Source of the DNA: Siderastrea radians
Lineage: Eukaryota; Cnidaria; Anthozoa; Scleractinia; Rhizangiidae
Reading direction: 5' to 3'
DNA: 64,000 nt
NCBI GenBank assembly: GCA_964017195.1
Contig: OZ024889.1
Location: 53,972,711-54,036,710 of the forward strand
The notes under the pieces: model-generated
What the model was told of the DNA's origin: nothing
Seen by the model: only the letters and a program-made list of their open reading frames with translations
Databases searched by the model: none
Shown here: positions 24,201 through 34,432 of the stretch, in pieces
How the letters are laid out: every line of letters starts with the position of its first letter
Position numbering within the stretch: the first letter of the stretch is position 1
Translations under genes and position numbers: made by a program

Positions 24201-27200
24201 ACTTTCAGAGTCAGGACGACTCCCTCTATAACCAGTTGTACTTGTACGGAACAGAAGTAGGGTAATTAGAAATATTTTTCTGTAAAATAACCGAAATTGG
24301 GCAAATTAGTGGCCTTAAGGGTCTGACGAAAAAATGGAAAATCCGAACGGGAGGGGGGTTTACGATTATGGAAATCCGAGGGCATGGGGGGATAACGCAT
24401 TTTGGAAATTCTGAAGGCAAGGGGGGTTCAAATATGGAAGCCGTCCGTGGTATGGTACGGATATTTTCTGGAATCGCCGAATCTTGGTTTTACCCAGGAA
24501 AAATTCATTGGCATACGTGACAATATGAATGCTGTTTTTGCAATAACGCATTATGGCAGAACATTTGAGTGACTTCACATATTACAGACATTTTCAACTT
24601 AACTCAAGTTGGAGAGCCTTTTTGTGACAAACGAAAAGATAAAACAAGGTGGCATTTTTAATTAGAATGCTTTAAGTAACAATAGTGACCGCATAGCAAG
24701 ATCTTCAAGACAAAAAAGCACAATTTTGTGCATAGATAGCATGTCTGAGAAAATTGTAAAAGTGGCCAGACATTTCAAAAGATTGGTTTGGTGATGTCTG
24801 ATAACCAACTGTTATTTACAAAACTATAGGAATGAGACTGGTATGAAACACGATGATCTAAGGGCCAATTTAGACAGTCCAATTTTTTCTAGTGACTGTA
24901 ATGTGCGACTTGCTCACGTGATGTCTGCAACATGAATCGTGTCGTCTAAATCAGACGTACAACATCTTCACAACAATTGCACACAACACGAAAAATGTCT
25001 TAGGACTTTGAAACATGTTTCAAAACCCTACGAAAATTGTAGCCACAATGAAAATGTTAGAATGACGACGAGTTGTTTATGATCTTTCCTTGACGCAAGC
25101 AGCGAGCGCTACAAAAGTCACACACGACAACGGTATCCAAACATCGTACCGTCTAAATCGGCCCTAAGGCATACTCACTACTTCTGAAAAGTTGAACTCG
25201 TACTTGCATTCTAAACTGAAGGTACCTAATAACCGTGAGGTGTCTATAAGGTGAAACTTGGCAGTACAAGGGGTTTCAGGATATTTTATCTTATTTGTCT
25301 ATCCCTTCCCAGTGCTTTCAATAAGCACCAACGACCGACGAAAAGTGTCTGCAAATTTGCTCAAAGAAGTCAGCTACTATTTTCCCTAAATTGAAGTAAT
25401 TAAAGAAAGATTTCTTTCAAACCTTGTTGATATAGTCGGCTACTCTACTCAAACCAGCTGCCTACTTCAAATTTTATTGAAACCCTTGCCTTCCCAAAAT
25501 GAGAATGTTGCAGAGGTGCTCAACAGGTAAAAGTGAATGTTGTTTTGTAAAGCGTAGTGGTATAGCTCCCTTACGTATGCACCACCCAATCATAGCAGTT
25601 GGTGGTATGATGTAGCTTTTATGACATCATGCAACACCTAGCCTGAGAAAACAGCCGACGTTTCATGAGGTCGCCATTTGAGCCCTCGCAAAACTACGTC
25701 TGACTGACGAGTGCAAGAATTCCATACTGATGACATGCACTACCCAGATCTTGGTAGTGCTTCTGACTGGTTGAAAGAAAATTCCCTGGTGGCACAACCA
25801 ATCAGAACGACTACCAAGATCTGGGTAGTGCACCTCATCAGTATGGAATTTCTGCACTCGTTACTCAGACGTCGTTTTGTGAGGGGTCAAGTGGCAACCT
25901 CACAAAACATCAGCTGTTTTCTCAGGCTATGCATCACCTTACATTTTACCAAGATTAGAGACACCTTCACCAAGCTCACCTCTTGGTGACGAGCTACAAG
26001 TGACCAATGTTGCAAGCTGTTGCAAACTTTACAAGATTTAAACTCCTAGAACAGTTGGATTTAGGGTTAACAACCAGGAAAGACCATGACATACAATACA
26101 TTGTATTTTCCATAAAGAGTGGTTTTATATTGATTAAGTTACCTTTCTAGTAACTTTTCTTTATCCCATTTAAAATGACTAAGAAGAATCCTGGTAGTTG
26201 GTCTTGGTAACTATAGCAAAGAAAACCACATAAATTAGAAAAGGGTATAATAATAACTACTGTATGCGATACACGTACATAGTAACGATAAGGGTAATAA
26301 CTGTAAGATACACACAAACTTTAAGCAGCTGCTAAGATTTGCCTCCCAACAACCTCCACGGTCGAACCTCCCAGAATAACCACCTCTCGTGAAGGGGTGG
26401 TATGCAGCTCTTACAAGGACTTCTCTGATTTGCTGAGAAAACAATAGAACAATCAACAAAACAATGGACCCTAGCCCTGAAAACAATAGAGCTGCGTGAT
26501 ACCAAGGTCCAATGAAACTAGAGGTTGCAAAGAGCTGCGTGGTATCTGCTAGTGAAGGTCCAACGCTAACGATAGGCCACCTCTCTTAAGTGAACACTTG
26601 TCTACAATACTGAATTTCTTTTTTTTTGTCAAAGTTCTTTATTGTTTCAACTTCAAGCAGTTACTCAGCTTTGCCTCTGGCTTGATACGACAAGCACAAA
26701 ACTATGATTGAACCTTCCTGAGTAACCACCTGTCATAAATGACCACCTCCCTTATTGACCACTTATCGACAAAACTAAATTTCCTTTCTTTTTTCTTTTC
26801 AATCAATCCACTACATTTGAGTCTCTTTCAAGTGGTCACCTTTTTTCTAGTTTACGCAACCACTGTTGCTCGCATTTGGGTATCACTTATAAGAGGTTCA
26901 ACTGTATGTTGTACTATACATATGCATACTATAGAAATCTTTCTAATTGTGACACAAGAGCACACAATGGAGTGTCTACTTTTCTGTATGTGTGTAACTA
27001 TCGCCAGCCCTACATTTTCAGCACTTTCCAAAATTATTACAGACTGGTCTTTCCAGGACCAAGTGAAATCACCATAATAATAATATTAGCAACAGTAAAA
27101 ATATTAGCTGTGGCTATAGAACAAAGACTCCACTAGCATGCAAACCAACCAACAAAATACACTGCAAAAAAAGTATGTATAAAAGTATACTTCAAGTATG

Positions 27201-28631
27201 TTTCAAAACCATAAGAGAAATGATTAGCTCTCGGTTTTGAAGTCTGCAAGCCAAAAACAAGTTACAATACTGGTACTATTTTTGTACTATTTCTGGTTAC
27301 AGTTAGTGTTTCTGTTGCAATGTACTTCAAGTGAAAGGGAGTTCTAAGAAAAACTACACCACCACCAAAACCAACTGGGTGACCAAATAGTGAAAAGTTT
27401 CCATCAACTTGCAAGCAAGGGCAAGCAGCAGTCAAATGAGGTCTAGGCCAACACACGTTTCCAACTTGCATCTACCTGTGACTCCCTTTACCCCTTTTAC
27501 CCTACGGGTAAAAATGTGACGGTTTAGTAATCATTAAGAGATTTAGAGCAATGTTGGGTTAGGGGAGGGGTAGGTGGGGAGTTTCCCCAGAAATGTGGAA
27601 TGATCCGAGATTTTAGCATGTCTTTCAGCATACACAGTTGGTGAAATGTGCATCAACAGACCATAAAAATGACCAAATACTGGCTCAGAAAAAAGTTATT
27701 AAACAAAAAGCCTTTGTGAAGTTTCCCAAGGCTTTGATAATCATGTACCACAACTGTTAGTCTACACTGACCTTTGCTTTTTTAACTTTTCTTAAACCCT
27801 GATTTACAATGGGTACAAATATAACACTAGTTGTTGAGTCTTTCATAAATACAGCTGTATGCTAGTCCGGGAAGAAGAATAAACAAGGAAAAAAGAAAAA
27901 TTTCACCAATACCCTATTGCATCTGGTAAAAAAATCTTAAACTTGCTCCAATATCAGAAGTAATCTCACATTGTATTAAGCCACAAATGTAGGACGTTAT
28001 AGCAACTTTTTTCATGCACAACAACAAGAGATTAAAGGAGAGTCTTCAAAGTATCCAGTGTTAGAAAGCAAACGAGTTCCTTTAATTGCTTGTTCAACAG
28101 GAAATTGGGCAAAATCTCCAAATGGTCAAATCAGCAAATTAAATAAATCTAAAAAAAAAAACATTCAGAACGTTGAAAACGGGAATCAAACTGGAAAATT
28201 AAACGTACCATTTACAGTTCGACTCGTTAAATAGCATTAGGCTATTAAAAGCTCCAACCCTAAGGGGTTTAGCTTCCGTTTGTTTTAGATTTCACACACA
28301 AGACCTGAACAAGATCAAGCCTTATTTCAATGCAATGTTATGTTTGCATGCATTGAGAAATAAGTAGAGACTGACGCTCTTTGAGGAAGACCAAGAACCT
28401 TACCTGAAAAACGTTGTTAACTTCATCGATAATAGTGTTCATATAACTGACTAAAGCTTCAGGAGTTAGGCATTCGTAATGGAAATCGTCAGTTATGTGA
28501 GGTCTCTTCGGAGTTGAGGGTTCATCGCAGTCGATGTCGAAGTCACTTTCGTCGCCTTCTTCCGAGCCTGATTCGTTATAGCTATCTTCTTGTTCGTCGT
28601 CATATATCGCATCATCGTCTTCGGAATCCAT
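6292..28631 (-). CDS. ARIH1: E3 ubiquitin-protein ligase ARIH1 / Ariadne-1 (RBR family), 18 coding exons
   Basis: Exons in transcript order: 28631-28404, 26210-26143, 22876-22786, 22049-21978, 16621-16529, 16076-16021, 15654-15588, 14753-14647, 14245-14203, 13378-13307, 13166-13089, 9975-9923, 9847-9790, 9253-9170, 8616-8554, 8454-8341, 7612-7500, 6379-6292. All have AG/GT borders, and the 1548 nt stay in frame to TGA (515 aa). Order of parts: acidic N-terminus (D/E-rich to ~residue 40), UBA-like domain (~85-120), RING1 with C143, C146, C160, H162, C165, C168, C188, C193, IBR from about C233 to C274, RING2 (C301-C332) with the catalytic Cys314 in GGCNHMVC, then the helical Ariadne domain (EPHGSSWYSCNRY onward, [24 protein letters not shown]). 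Known role: takes ubiquitin from UBE2L3 onto its RING2 cysteine and, activated by neddylated cullin-RING ligases, primes their substrates. The human protein is 557 aa; the difference is mostly a shorter N-terminus here. Assignment is firm; exact UTRs are unknown. Confidence 0.95.
7715..8145. mobile_element. piggyBac-like MITE, TTAA target duplication, in Ariadne-1 intron 16
   Basis: The 431-bp element is flanked by TTAA (7711-7714 and 8146-8149). Its ends are inverted for more than 60 bp (GCACCTAACCCCAAAATATT at left, reverse-complemented at right), and a strong central palindrome (GGGTCTATTCTTGATTTGA) lies at about 7876-7994. It has no coding capacity. TTAA duplication is the hallmark of piggyBac transposition. 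Confidence 0.85.
9735..9758. repeat. Poly-G tract in Ariadne-1 intron 13
   Basis: A run of about 20 G with one C, about 30 bp downstream (in gene direction) of the exon ending at 9790. On the transcript it is a C-rich tract. Such runs are prone to length error in assembly. Confidence 0.8.
10245..10943. mobile_element. MITE of ~0.7 kb in Ariadne-1 intron 11
   Basis: Inverted ends of about 37 bp: ATGCACTTATCATTGGCTTT at 10248 is reverse-complemented at 10920-10940, followed inside by a CCCGGGGGCTGACC-like stretch. The interior is C/G-run rich (CCCCTCCCCAGG, CCCCACCCCACGGGG). No ORF. The target duplication is unclear. Confidence 0.75.
11598..12138. repeat. Direct tandem duplication, two ~270-bp units
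   Basis: Units about 11598-11869 and 11870-12138 share long near-identical blocks, such as TTGCGTTACCGAATGACGTA, TGATGACTCAGCTCATCTGT and TTTGTCCACAACTGAACATG. A third, diverged relative in opposite orientation lies at about 60230-60545. It is therefore a dispersed repeat that also duplicated in tandem here. Confidence 0.85.
13603..14101. mobile_element. Palindromic piggyBac-like MITE in Ariadne-1 intron 9
   Basis: Flanked by TTAA at 13599-13602 and 14102-14105. The inverted ends extend more than 100 bp (AGTGGTACTATGATCAA... TTTCGAAAC... CCAAGCGAAATT). A centre containing AACTCGTGTTTTGCATAATT is shared with 3965-4230. Non-coding. Confidence 0.85.
16622..16923. other. Ariadne-1 intron 4, proximal part
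   Basis: Intron between exon 5 (16529-16621) and the transposon insertion. No coding feature. Confidence 0.6.
16928..21401 (-). mobile_element. Autonomous-type DNA transposon (defective) in Ariadne-1 intron 4
   Basis: A 4474-bp element with short imperfect terminal inverted repeats: GGGCAATTCCAC at 16928 and the reverse complement of GTGGAAATGCCC at 21390-21401 (11 of 12 match). The flanks are a 4-bp direct repeat ATTT (16924-16927, 21402-21405). Subterminal copies of GTAACRTCCGTAAC occur on both strands at 17276-17306, 17455-17483, 20984-21024, 21194-21210 and 21374-21389, as expected for transposase-binding sites. One long minus-strand ORF region (17637-20670) fills the centre. It sits in the same orientation as the host gene. 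The superfamily is not assigned. Confidence 0.8.
17637..20670 (-). pseudogene. Transposon protein: basic N-terminus, DDE-like region, Ulp1/C48 protease domain; one stop and one frameshift
   Basis: It reads as one protein of about 1011 aa broken twice. Part 1 (20670-20461) is very basic and Arg/Lys-rich. It ends at a TAA (20463-20461), after which the same frame stays open to 19594 and includes [22 protein letters not shown] and a CMMCKCGSC cluster (possible zinc site). Around 19594-19607 the frame shifts into a 656-codon part. There, numbered from its first ATG (19607), VDFAENYTC (D11), [13 protein letters not shown] (D96) and [15 protein letters not shown] (D136) look like an RNase H-fold DDE transposase core. 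An acidic linker follows (about 240-292). The C-terminal region has EHW (H447), VLDS (D464), Q511 and YDCGIF (C517), matching the His-Asp-Gln-Cys set of Ulp1/SENP-type proteases. Fold assignments are by motif only. Only one nonsense and one frameshift suggest a fairly recent insertion. Confidence 0.75.
22365..22416 (-). CDS. Second, diverged copy of Ariadne-1 exon 3 (candidate mutually exclusive exon 3b)
   Basis: A 52-bp segment with its own AG acceptor and GTAAGA donor encodes Y-R-I-S-N-N-A-P then DRLFSVAHM. The main exon 3 (22786-22876) has YYSGDQ then [10 protein letters not shown]. Both start in the same phase (one base completing an Arg codon) and both end at phase 0, so either can join exons 2 and 4. 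If both were included in series, 3b would be read in another frame and reach a TAA within five codons. It replaces the end of the UBA-like domain and drops about 13 residues of linker. It may be a working alternative exon or a decaying duplicate. Confidence 0.6.
22444..22735. repeat. GGATCC-rich palindromic repeat array
   Basis: About 290 bp with 16 GGATCC sites and several GGATCT variants, in degenerate units of 10-20 bp built on the self-complementary AGGATCCT. It lies in the intron between the two exon-3 copies. Self-complementary units can fold into many hairpins in RNA. Confidence 0.9.
23081..23214. mobile_element. Short MITE in Ariadne-1 intron 2
   Basis: Terminal inverted repeats of about 40 bp with a few mismatches. 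AGAGTGTGTTCATAG at 23081 pairs with CATGAACACACTCT ending at 23214, and GGAGGAGTAAAAC pairs with GTTTTGCTCCTCC. Total 134 bp, non-coding. Confidence 0.8.
23454..24478. mobile_element. 1.0-kb non-coding inverted-repeat element in Ariadne-1 intron 2
   Basis: GGCGATTCCAGAAAATATCC at 23454 is reverse-complemented at 24459-24478. The terminal repeat runs about 40 bp (through CACGGACGGCTT). Inside each end are degenerate GGAAATCCGAAGGCATGGGG-type units. No ORF of note. A small relative with similar ends is at 61723-61857. Confidence 0.8.
24861..25165. mobile_element. MITE with AGGGCCAATTTAGACAGT ends
   Basis: AGGGCCAATTTAGACAGT at 24861 pairs with ACCGTCTAAATCGGCCCT ending at 25165 (two mismatches). 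The 305-bp body is non-coding and contains GTCTAAATC/GATTTAGAC-like subterminal repeats. Confidence 0.75.
25639..25929. mobile_element. hAT-like palindromic MITE
   Basis: TAGCCTGAGAAAACAGC at the left is reverse-complemented at the right. Inverted homology covers about 130 bp of each half, including CACTACCCAGATCTTGGTAG. Flanking 9-mers TGCAACACC (25630-25638) and TGCATCACC (25930-25938) match at 8 of 9, a likely hAT-type target duplication. Confidence 0.8.
26704..26910. mobile_element. Probable pogo/Tigger-like MITE remnant
   Basis: The left end TGATTGAACCTTCCTGAGTA and right end AAGAGGTTCAACTGTA are inverted relatives of the CAGTTGAACCTC terminal repeat seen in pogo/Tigger-type elements. 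CCACCT-rich arms are present. A further diverged piece is at about 26340-26420. Confidence 0.5.
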
Positions 28632-28860
28632 TCTCGTATTTAAAGTGTCCAGCTATCCGCGAAAAAGAATGAAAAGACGTATACAAGCGCCACAAATGTT
28701 CCAGAATAACACTCACTTTCATTTATACGGAGGAAACCATGTACACTTTTTTTGGGATTTTGGTCACATGATACACGCTAGTTGTAGTGTGATTGGTCGA
28801 AATACAATAGCATTGTGACATCACTTATGACCAATTTCAAACGTCCTACATAGAGAGGAC
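28632..28860 (-). promoter_or_regulatory. Probable Ariadne-1 promoter region
   Basis: Upstream of the ATG at 28631 are an inverted CCAAT box (GATTGGTCG, about 28790) and a TGACATCA CRE-like site (about 28817). No TATA box is evident at a suitable place. Inferred from position and motifs. Confidence 0.35.
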
Positions 28861-29551
28861 TGGGGACAAGGAATCCTCTCTCCTTTTGACAACAATGAAG
28901 TTGGATCGTTTTCGAGTAAGATTGAAACGTGGAATGATCCTAACACTACTTATATTTCCCCTAAATTAAGCCAAGGATTGCCTCAGTGTAAACTTTCATG
29001 CTTGTTTTATTGTTATCCAATATGTTGCAGTACAAGCACGAAATGAAACACGGGCAGAAGTGGGGGAGTTTATATCCGTCTGACTTGTCATTCCTAAAAT
29101 AGGCTATGACGTATTCGATACGACAATGCAATGCGACCGTTTGGTTTGCATGTTATAGTTGTCACACGTGCTAGCACGCTTAGAGGAGCACGTTTCGCTC
29201 AAAAACGAATACTATAATGCTGGTGTTAAAGAGACACGAAAAGATCACTGATCAACGGTCAGAGTAAAGGCGAAACCCGTGTCACGATAGTTTGTTTTTC
29301 AGAGGGCAGTTACAGGAGTAGTAAGCAAATATATTGCGTCAAAATCGACCAGAGGAGTCGACTGACCACCACGTGGCCCAGACTGAGACATCATAACATA
29401 CTTTATAACAGAGTTTCGATATAACGCGCGCTCTGATTAGTTGAAACATCGTGCTTTATCAGAGTACAGATGCACGGAGTAACCCAGGAGTAACCCGTGA
29501 CGCCATTCTGCGCGCGCTGGCAAGCTGAAAACCTTTCTTGCGCGCGCTTGC
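28861..29551. other. Intergenic, no gene recognised
   Basis: Mixed unique-looking sequence with GCGCGC-rich patches near 29500-29550. No conserved coding segment seen. Confidence 0.4.
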
Positions 29552-29640
29552 AAACTACAATACAATTCAATACAATACTTTATTGACACTCCCCTGGTGG
29601 GACTTTTCAGTGACAATATAAGGTAAAAACAGTTAACAAT
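29552..29640 (-). mobile_element. Non-LTR retrotransposon 3' end
   Basis: ATACAATTCAATACAATACT followed by TTATTGACAC is, on the minus strand, an AATAAAG signal followed by a TATTG microsatellite tail. This is a common 3' terminus of LINE-type elements. Only the tail is seen. Confidence 0.5.
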
Positions 29641-29701
29641 TCATTTAAAAATGTGAAAAAATATAAATAAAGCGACAAAACATTCTTATAGGTCACAGCT
29701 A

Positions 29702-32033
29702 TTTAAGAGGCTCTGACTGTAAATATCGAGAATCGGCGGACAAGCTCAAAAAATCGAAAATCCTGATAACTTGCCAGAAGAACACTTTTGGGGAGCTATC
29801 TTCGAAAACATTACTTAAACCTTCTGGAATTCTATTGTTTTCGGGAAATTCGGAAAAACGGTTTTGCTTAATTTATTACGCAATAATCAGGCTTAAAATT
29901 AAACAAATTGAAAGCCCTTGCTTTTAAACAATTTGCAACGCCAGAAAACAATTTTAATTTTAAATGATAGCAATACTCTTCTACTTTCTGTCAATAGGAA
30001 TTGCATGGAGTTTTACTTTATTTCTGTTGTTTGGTGGTTCTTTGAAACAAAGCCATTTTGTGCACCTCGGAAAAAGGCAAAAACTGGTAAACTTTAGAGG
30101 ATTAAAATAGGTCTTGGTATGTCTAATATCGAACTGAAATAAACACTGTGATAAAGTTTGGCCCTACTTCTATTATAATATGAAATAAAAAATCTGGGCA
30201 ATTCAGGCTCGCGCTGACAAAAACACAAAATCGCGAACCAGTGTTGCCAAAAATTGAACAATGAAATGAATGAAATGAAAAGTAGTAGTTTGGGTGAGCT
30301 CAATTTAGAGGGTTTCATTTACTGAAGACACACAAAGAATGAATTAAAACATTCCTTCAATCTATTCTTGCATTGTTTTGGTCTTATACTATTTCTACGT
30401 AAAACTAAAGAGAAGGAGAAAAAGTTTTAAACGTTCTACACAGCTGTTGCGTGACCTGAGTCACGTGAATATTTTTTGTCACCTACTTATGGCAGTTTTA
30501 AAATGCGGTCTCTTACATTGGCCGCTGTTTTATGCATGGCTAGTTCTCCAGCGAATACCGTACGCATCCCTGTGTTTGGGGCATACTGTCATGTGCAGCT
30601 GATATTCCACTGGGACGAAAATTGCGACAGACAAGTCTAGAATTAGTTTCGTATACATATGACACCTTTCTCTTCGAGAGAAGAAAACTACAAAATATAG
30701 TATGTTGTTGTGTACGTGACGCGATCGCTCTTTTCAAACGGCTACTAAGATTTTGGGCGACTTTTTGAAATGACACTATTTTGGCCAGGAACAAAAGTGC
30801 ATCATTATTATTATGATTTATAAGCATTTGTCAAAAATTGTGCTGTTCCTATCGATATTGTTACACTTGTATAAATATGTTTAAAAAAACGCAAACCACG
30901 GACGTTCTGGCAGCGGGATCGGTATTTACGAGTTTTAAATGCTGCTGTACATCTAAGAGATATTAATACACAGCTTGTTTGGTTTTGCTTTGCAAGATCG
31001 CTGAGAACTCTTTCACGGTTTTAGAGGATAAGATTTTCATTGAAGAATATTTTCACGTTTGCATGAACGTGCAGTGATCGGTTGCGTGACTGGATTATTT
31101 TGAGTGATACTTTTGTGTTCCTTGCTTTACACAGCCAAACTGAGCTCTCAATTTATACGTGAACGTCAACTTTAATGATTTGTAAAAGGAACCGTTTGGA
31201 TTTTCGAGAACATTAGTTTTCCCCCCAAAAAACTGCAAATAACAAACAAAGGCCATTGGTGCTGCAGAGTATAGACATCTGAAAAAATGATAACCCACTG
31301 CACTCTAGTTTCACCAACAATTTTCCAAATTTGTTCGTAGTTCTTCAGAAAGACAAAGGAAGATATCAGCGAATGCATCATCTAGTAGAAAGACCATCCG
31401 AAAATAGTTACAGTAAACGATTTGTCATATTTCAAGTCGTCCTTCCATTACAGTTTTTTTTCTATTATCCAAATTATGCACATTTTGGCAACACTGGTTC
31501 GCGAATTTGTGCTTTTGTCAGCGCGAGCCTGAATTGCCCAGATTTTTTATTTCATATTATAATAGAAGTAGGGCCAAACTTTATCACAGTGTTTATTTCA
31601 ATTCGATATTAGACATACCAAGACCCATTTTAAGCCTCTAAAGTTTACCAATTTTTGCCTTTTTCCGAAGTGTGCAAAATGGCTTTGTTTCAAGGAACCA
31701 CCAAACCACAGAAATAAAGCAAAACTCCATGCAATTCCTATTGATAGAAAGTAGAAGAGTATTGCTATCATTTAAAATTAAAATTGTTTTCTGGCGTTGC
31801 AAATTGTTTAAAAGCAAGGGCTTTCAATTTGTTTAATTTTAAGCCTGATTATTGCGTAATAAATCAAGCAAAACCGTTTTTCCGAATTTCCCGAAAACAA
31901 TAGAATTCCAGAAGGTTTAAGTAATATTTTCGAAGATAGCTCCCCAAAGGTGTTCTTCTGGCAAGTTATCAGGATTTTCGATTTTTTGAGCTTGTCCGCC
32001 GATTCTCGATATTTACAGTCAGAGCCTCTTAAA
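29702..32033. repeat. 2.3-kb inverted-repeat structure with ~550-bp arms
   Basis: The left arm 29702-30252 and the right arm 31493-32033 are near-identical reverse complements (for example AGGCTCTGACTGTAAATATC and its complement). The spacer is about 1240 bp with no recognised gene. The right arm continues outward on the minus strand into a short peptide resembling the C-terminal tail of a LINE reverse transcriptase (YYRIVNIWNNLD). One reading is therefore two retrotransposon 3' ends facing tail to tail, the left one 5'-truncated. A foldback transposon is the alternative. Confidence 0.75.
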
Positions 32034-32239
32034 AAGTCAGTTATTAATTTATTTTTCAGATAGAATTTTCGATTTTGAGGTTTTGAGAGTAGTGTCAAGG
32101 TTGTTCCAGATGTTTACGATACGGTAATAAAAAGTCCTCTGACCGGCGTTTGATTTATACAACGATTAAATTAAATTAATTTAATTATTTATATAGAACT
32201 TGGGGTTATGCGCCCAGTTACCCCGATTCTTGTCGTGAA

Positions 32240-32490
32240 CTGATCGCTAAGATGTGGGGCGGGACAGGGGGGCGGGAGACCGGGAGAAAAGGGGGCGGGA
32301 GGTGTACGGGAGGCGGGAGAAGAGGGGGCGGGAAGCGGGATTCCCAAGGTAGCGGGAAGCGGGAGAAAAAGGGAAAAATTACGCAACATTGCGCAATATT
32401 TCGCAATCGAATAAATGCAAAGGGGCGGGAGCCAAAAAATACAGGGCGGGAACCGGGATTGAAGGGTACGGGAAACGGAAGGTTTAAACC
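32240..32490 (+). repeat. GGG-run-rich purine tract
   Basis: About 250 bp dominated by GGGCGGGAG, GGGGGCGGGA and AAGCGGGA units on the + strand. Spaced G-runs could form G-quadruplexes. Proline-rich minus-strand ORFs across it are composition artefacts. Confidence 0.7.
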
Positions 32491-32765
32491 CCCCTGTCCC
32501 CACCCCATAAGATAGCGAGGTGCTTGACCAGTCATCATACATTTAAATGCCAGGACGGCGTCGCGGAGGAATAGATTGTGTTAAATTGGAACCCAGCGTA
32601 GTTCTTTCAATGCAGGCGTTATATGACCAAATTTCCTAGTTCCTGTGATAATGCACGCGGCAAAGTTCCAGCTGTACGGCAAAGTTCTGTACCCAAACTA
32701 TGAATAAAACTTGTTTTCTTGCAAATTAAAGCCAATTTCTTTACAAATGTGAGCAAAGCTATATT

Positions 32766-32963
32766 AAGCCGCGGCTACACGAGCGATTTTTTGCTTGCGA
32801 TGGTGATGCGATTTTTTGGAAATTGTCGCGTCGCAAGCGCGCGGCGAAAATCGCTGTGTAGCCATCCTCTGTAGCTCTGCCCTCAATGTAGATACACATG
32901 CGATTTTCACCGCGCGCTGGCGACGCGACAATTTCCAAAAAATCGCTCGTGTAGCCGCGGCTT
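32766..32963. mobile_element. Palindromic MITE with AAGCCGCGGCTACACGAGCG ends
   Basis: AAGCCGCGGCTACACGAGCG at 32766 is reverse-complemented at the right end (32944-32963). Inner arms (TTTGGAAATTGTCGCGTCGC) also pair. Total 198 bp, non-coding. Confidence 0.85.
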
Positions 32964-32968
32964 TATAA

Positions 32969-33180
32969 AACAAATAAAAAAGCCAAAACCGTGCTTTGCT
33001 CTGTGATAAAGCACGCAAGGAAGTGACGAGAGCACTCAGGAAGTAGGGAGACGCACTCGCCTGCGGCTCGTGTTCACCTTATGTTCACCTTACATTTCTA
33101 CTCACTTACTTTCGTGCTCTCGTCACTTCCTTGCGTGCTTTATTACAGAACAAAGCACGGTTTTGGCTATTTTATTTGTT
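32969..33180. mobile_element. Second palindromic MITE abutting the first
   Basis: About 70-bp arms: AACAAATAAAAAAGCCAAAA through GGAAGTGACGAGAGCAC, repeated inverted at about 33111-33180 with a few mismatches. It begins 5 bp after the previous element ends. Confidence 0.8.
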
Positions 33181-33682
33181 AAGTACTGGTGCGCGGCACT
33201 GCCAAAACTAACAATATCTGGCGCGATTTGCCATTTGCGAGCTTGTAGATCCTGTCCACACTAATGCGTTTTCAGTAGTCTTCGCTTTAATTCAAATTAT
33301 TTCATCCATACTAAGCGTTCTTGTTTCGTTTTCACCTGTTCTCTGTAATATGAGTTAAGTTTGAAAACGGATATCTTCTTATATGTTTTCGCTTATTTGT
33401 TCACAATAAAATTGTTCACACTAAAAAGATAGTCAACATTTTCGAAAGTCTTCGGTTTACACCTGTCGACAATGCTTTGGTCGGGTGAAAAAGCATCTTT
33501 TGTCCCACCGAAAAGTGTAGTGTAGCGAATAGCATTTCGGCTTGAGTCACTTCTACTTCGGCTAAAGGCACCAATGCAGAGAAGCTACAGTCAACAGAAC
33601 TGTTTACCCTGAATAAGTTACTTCAGGTAACCTTTTAGAGCTCGGTATCGTGACGTTATTCTTTGATAAACGCCTGGGGCTG

Positions 33683-33818
33683 GATTCACGAAGCCCTCCT
33701 AGGCTGAGATGCATCCCAAGTATTGTTTCCTAACAATAGCCTATTGCTGGAATAACAATAGACTATTGTCAAAAACAACACTCAGGATGCATCTTAGCTT
33801 AGGAGGACTTCTCGAATC
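33683..33818. mobile_element. Short MITE with GATTCACGAAGCCCTCCTAG ends
   Basis: Arms of about 35 bp: GATTCACGAAG...CTCCTAGGCTGAGATGCATC at left pairs with GATGCATCTTAGCTTAGGAG...CTCGAATC at right. A central CAATAG/CTATTG inverted pair is present. Non-coding. Confidence 0.75.
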
Positions 33819-34432
33819 TTACCCTGAAGCAAATAGCCAATACTGAGTACGAGATGGCGTGTTTCAAAATCGCGGCAAATTTTTTCGACATCCCTTCCGT
33901 GACGTAGATGAAATCATTATACTTTTCGTGTAAATCGTGCTCCTGGAATTTAGGTCTAAATAGGAGGCCAAACCAAGAGTAAAACCAAGTCAAAGAAGGA
34001 GGTGAAGAGGCTGAAAGAGGCTAAGCGAAGAAGGAAGAAGCAATGGGCAAAAGGCAAGTCAGAAGTACGAAAGAAACAGAGGGAAGGGTAAACATCGGCA
34101 CAATTTTGGGCTGTGCATGATGGAAAATAAAAAGAAATGCCATTACAGAAAACTCAGGAGCACGTACATACATCTATTTATTTGTCGGAAAAGATGTTGT
34201 CAATAACTTCCGGTTCAAAAGCTTCCGGTTTCACTTCACCTACCTTATTTGGAGGTTTTCTGTGACGTCTAATTGACAGTGGAAGCCTGGGACTAGTAAA
34301 TACACAACAAAACTTCTTTGGTGAAAAGAGAGTTGGTGATCTCAATGTGAAAAAGTTTTTCTATTTATTGTTGAATTTTAGGCTCTTTCACGTTGAATAG
34401 CCGTGAACGTTGGAGAAAAGTGTTCAAGGTAA

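Noticed and set aside
32189..32542. Proline-rich minus-strand ORFs
   Set aside because: They are translations of the G-run repeat and lack any domain.
33975..34091. Very basic peptide (KRLKEAKRRRKKQWAKGK) on the + strand
   Set aside because: Short purine-rich frame with no start or joined exon; probably compositional, possibly an isolated exon relic.
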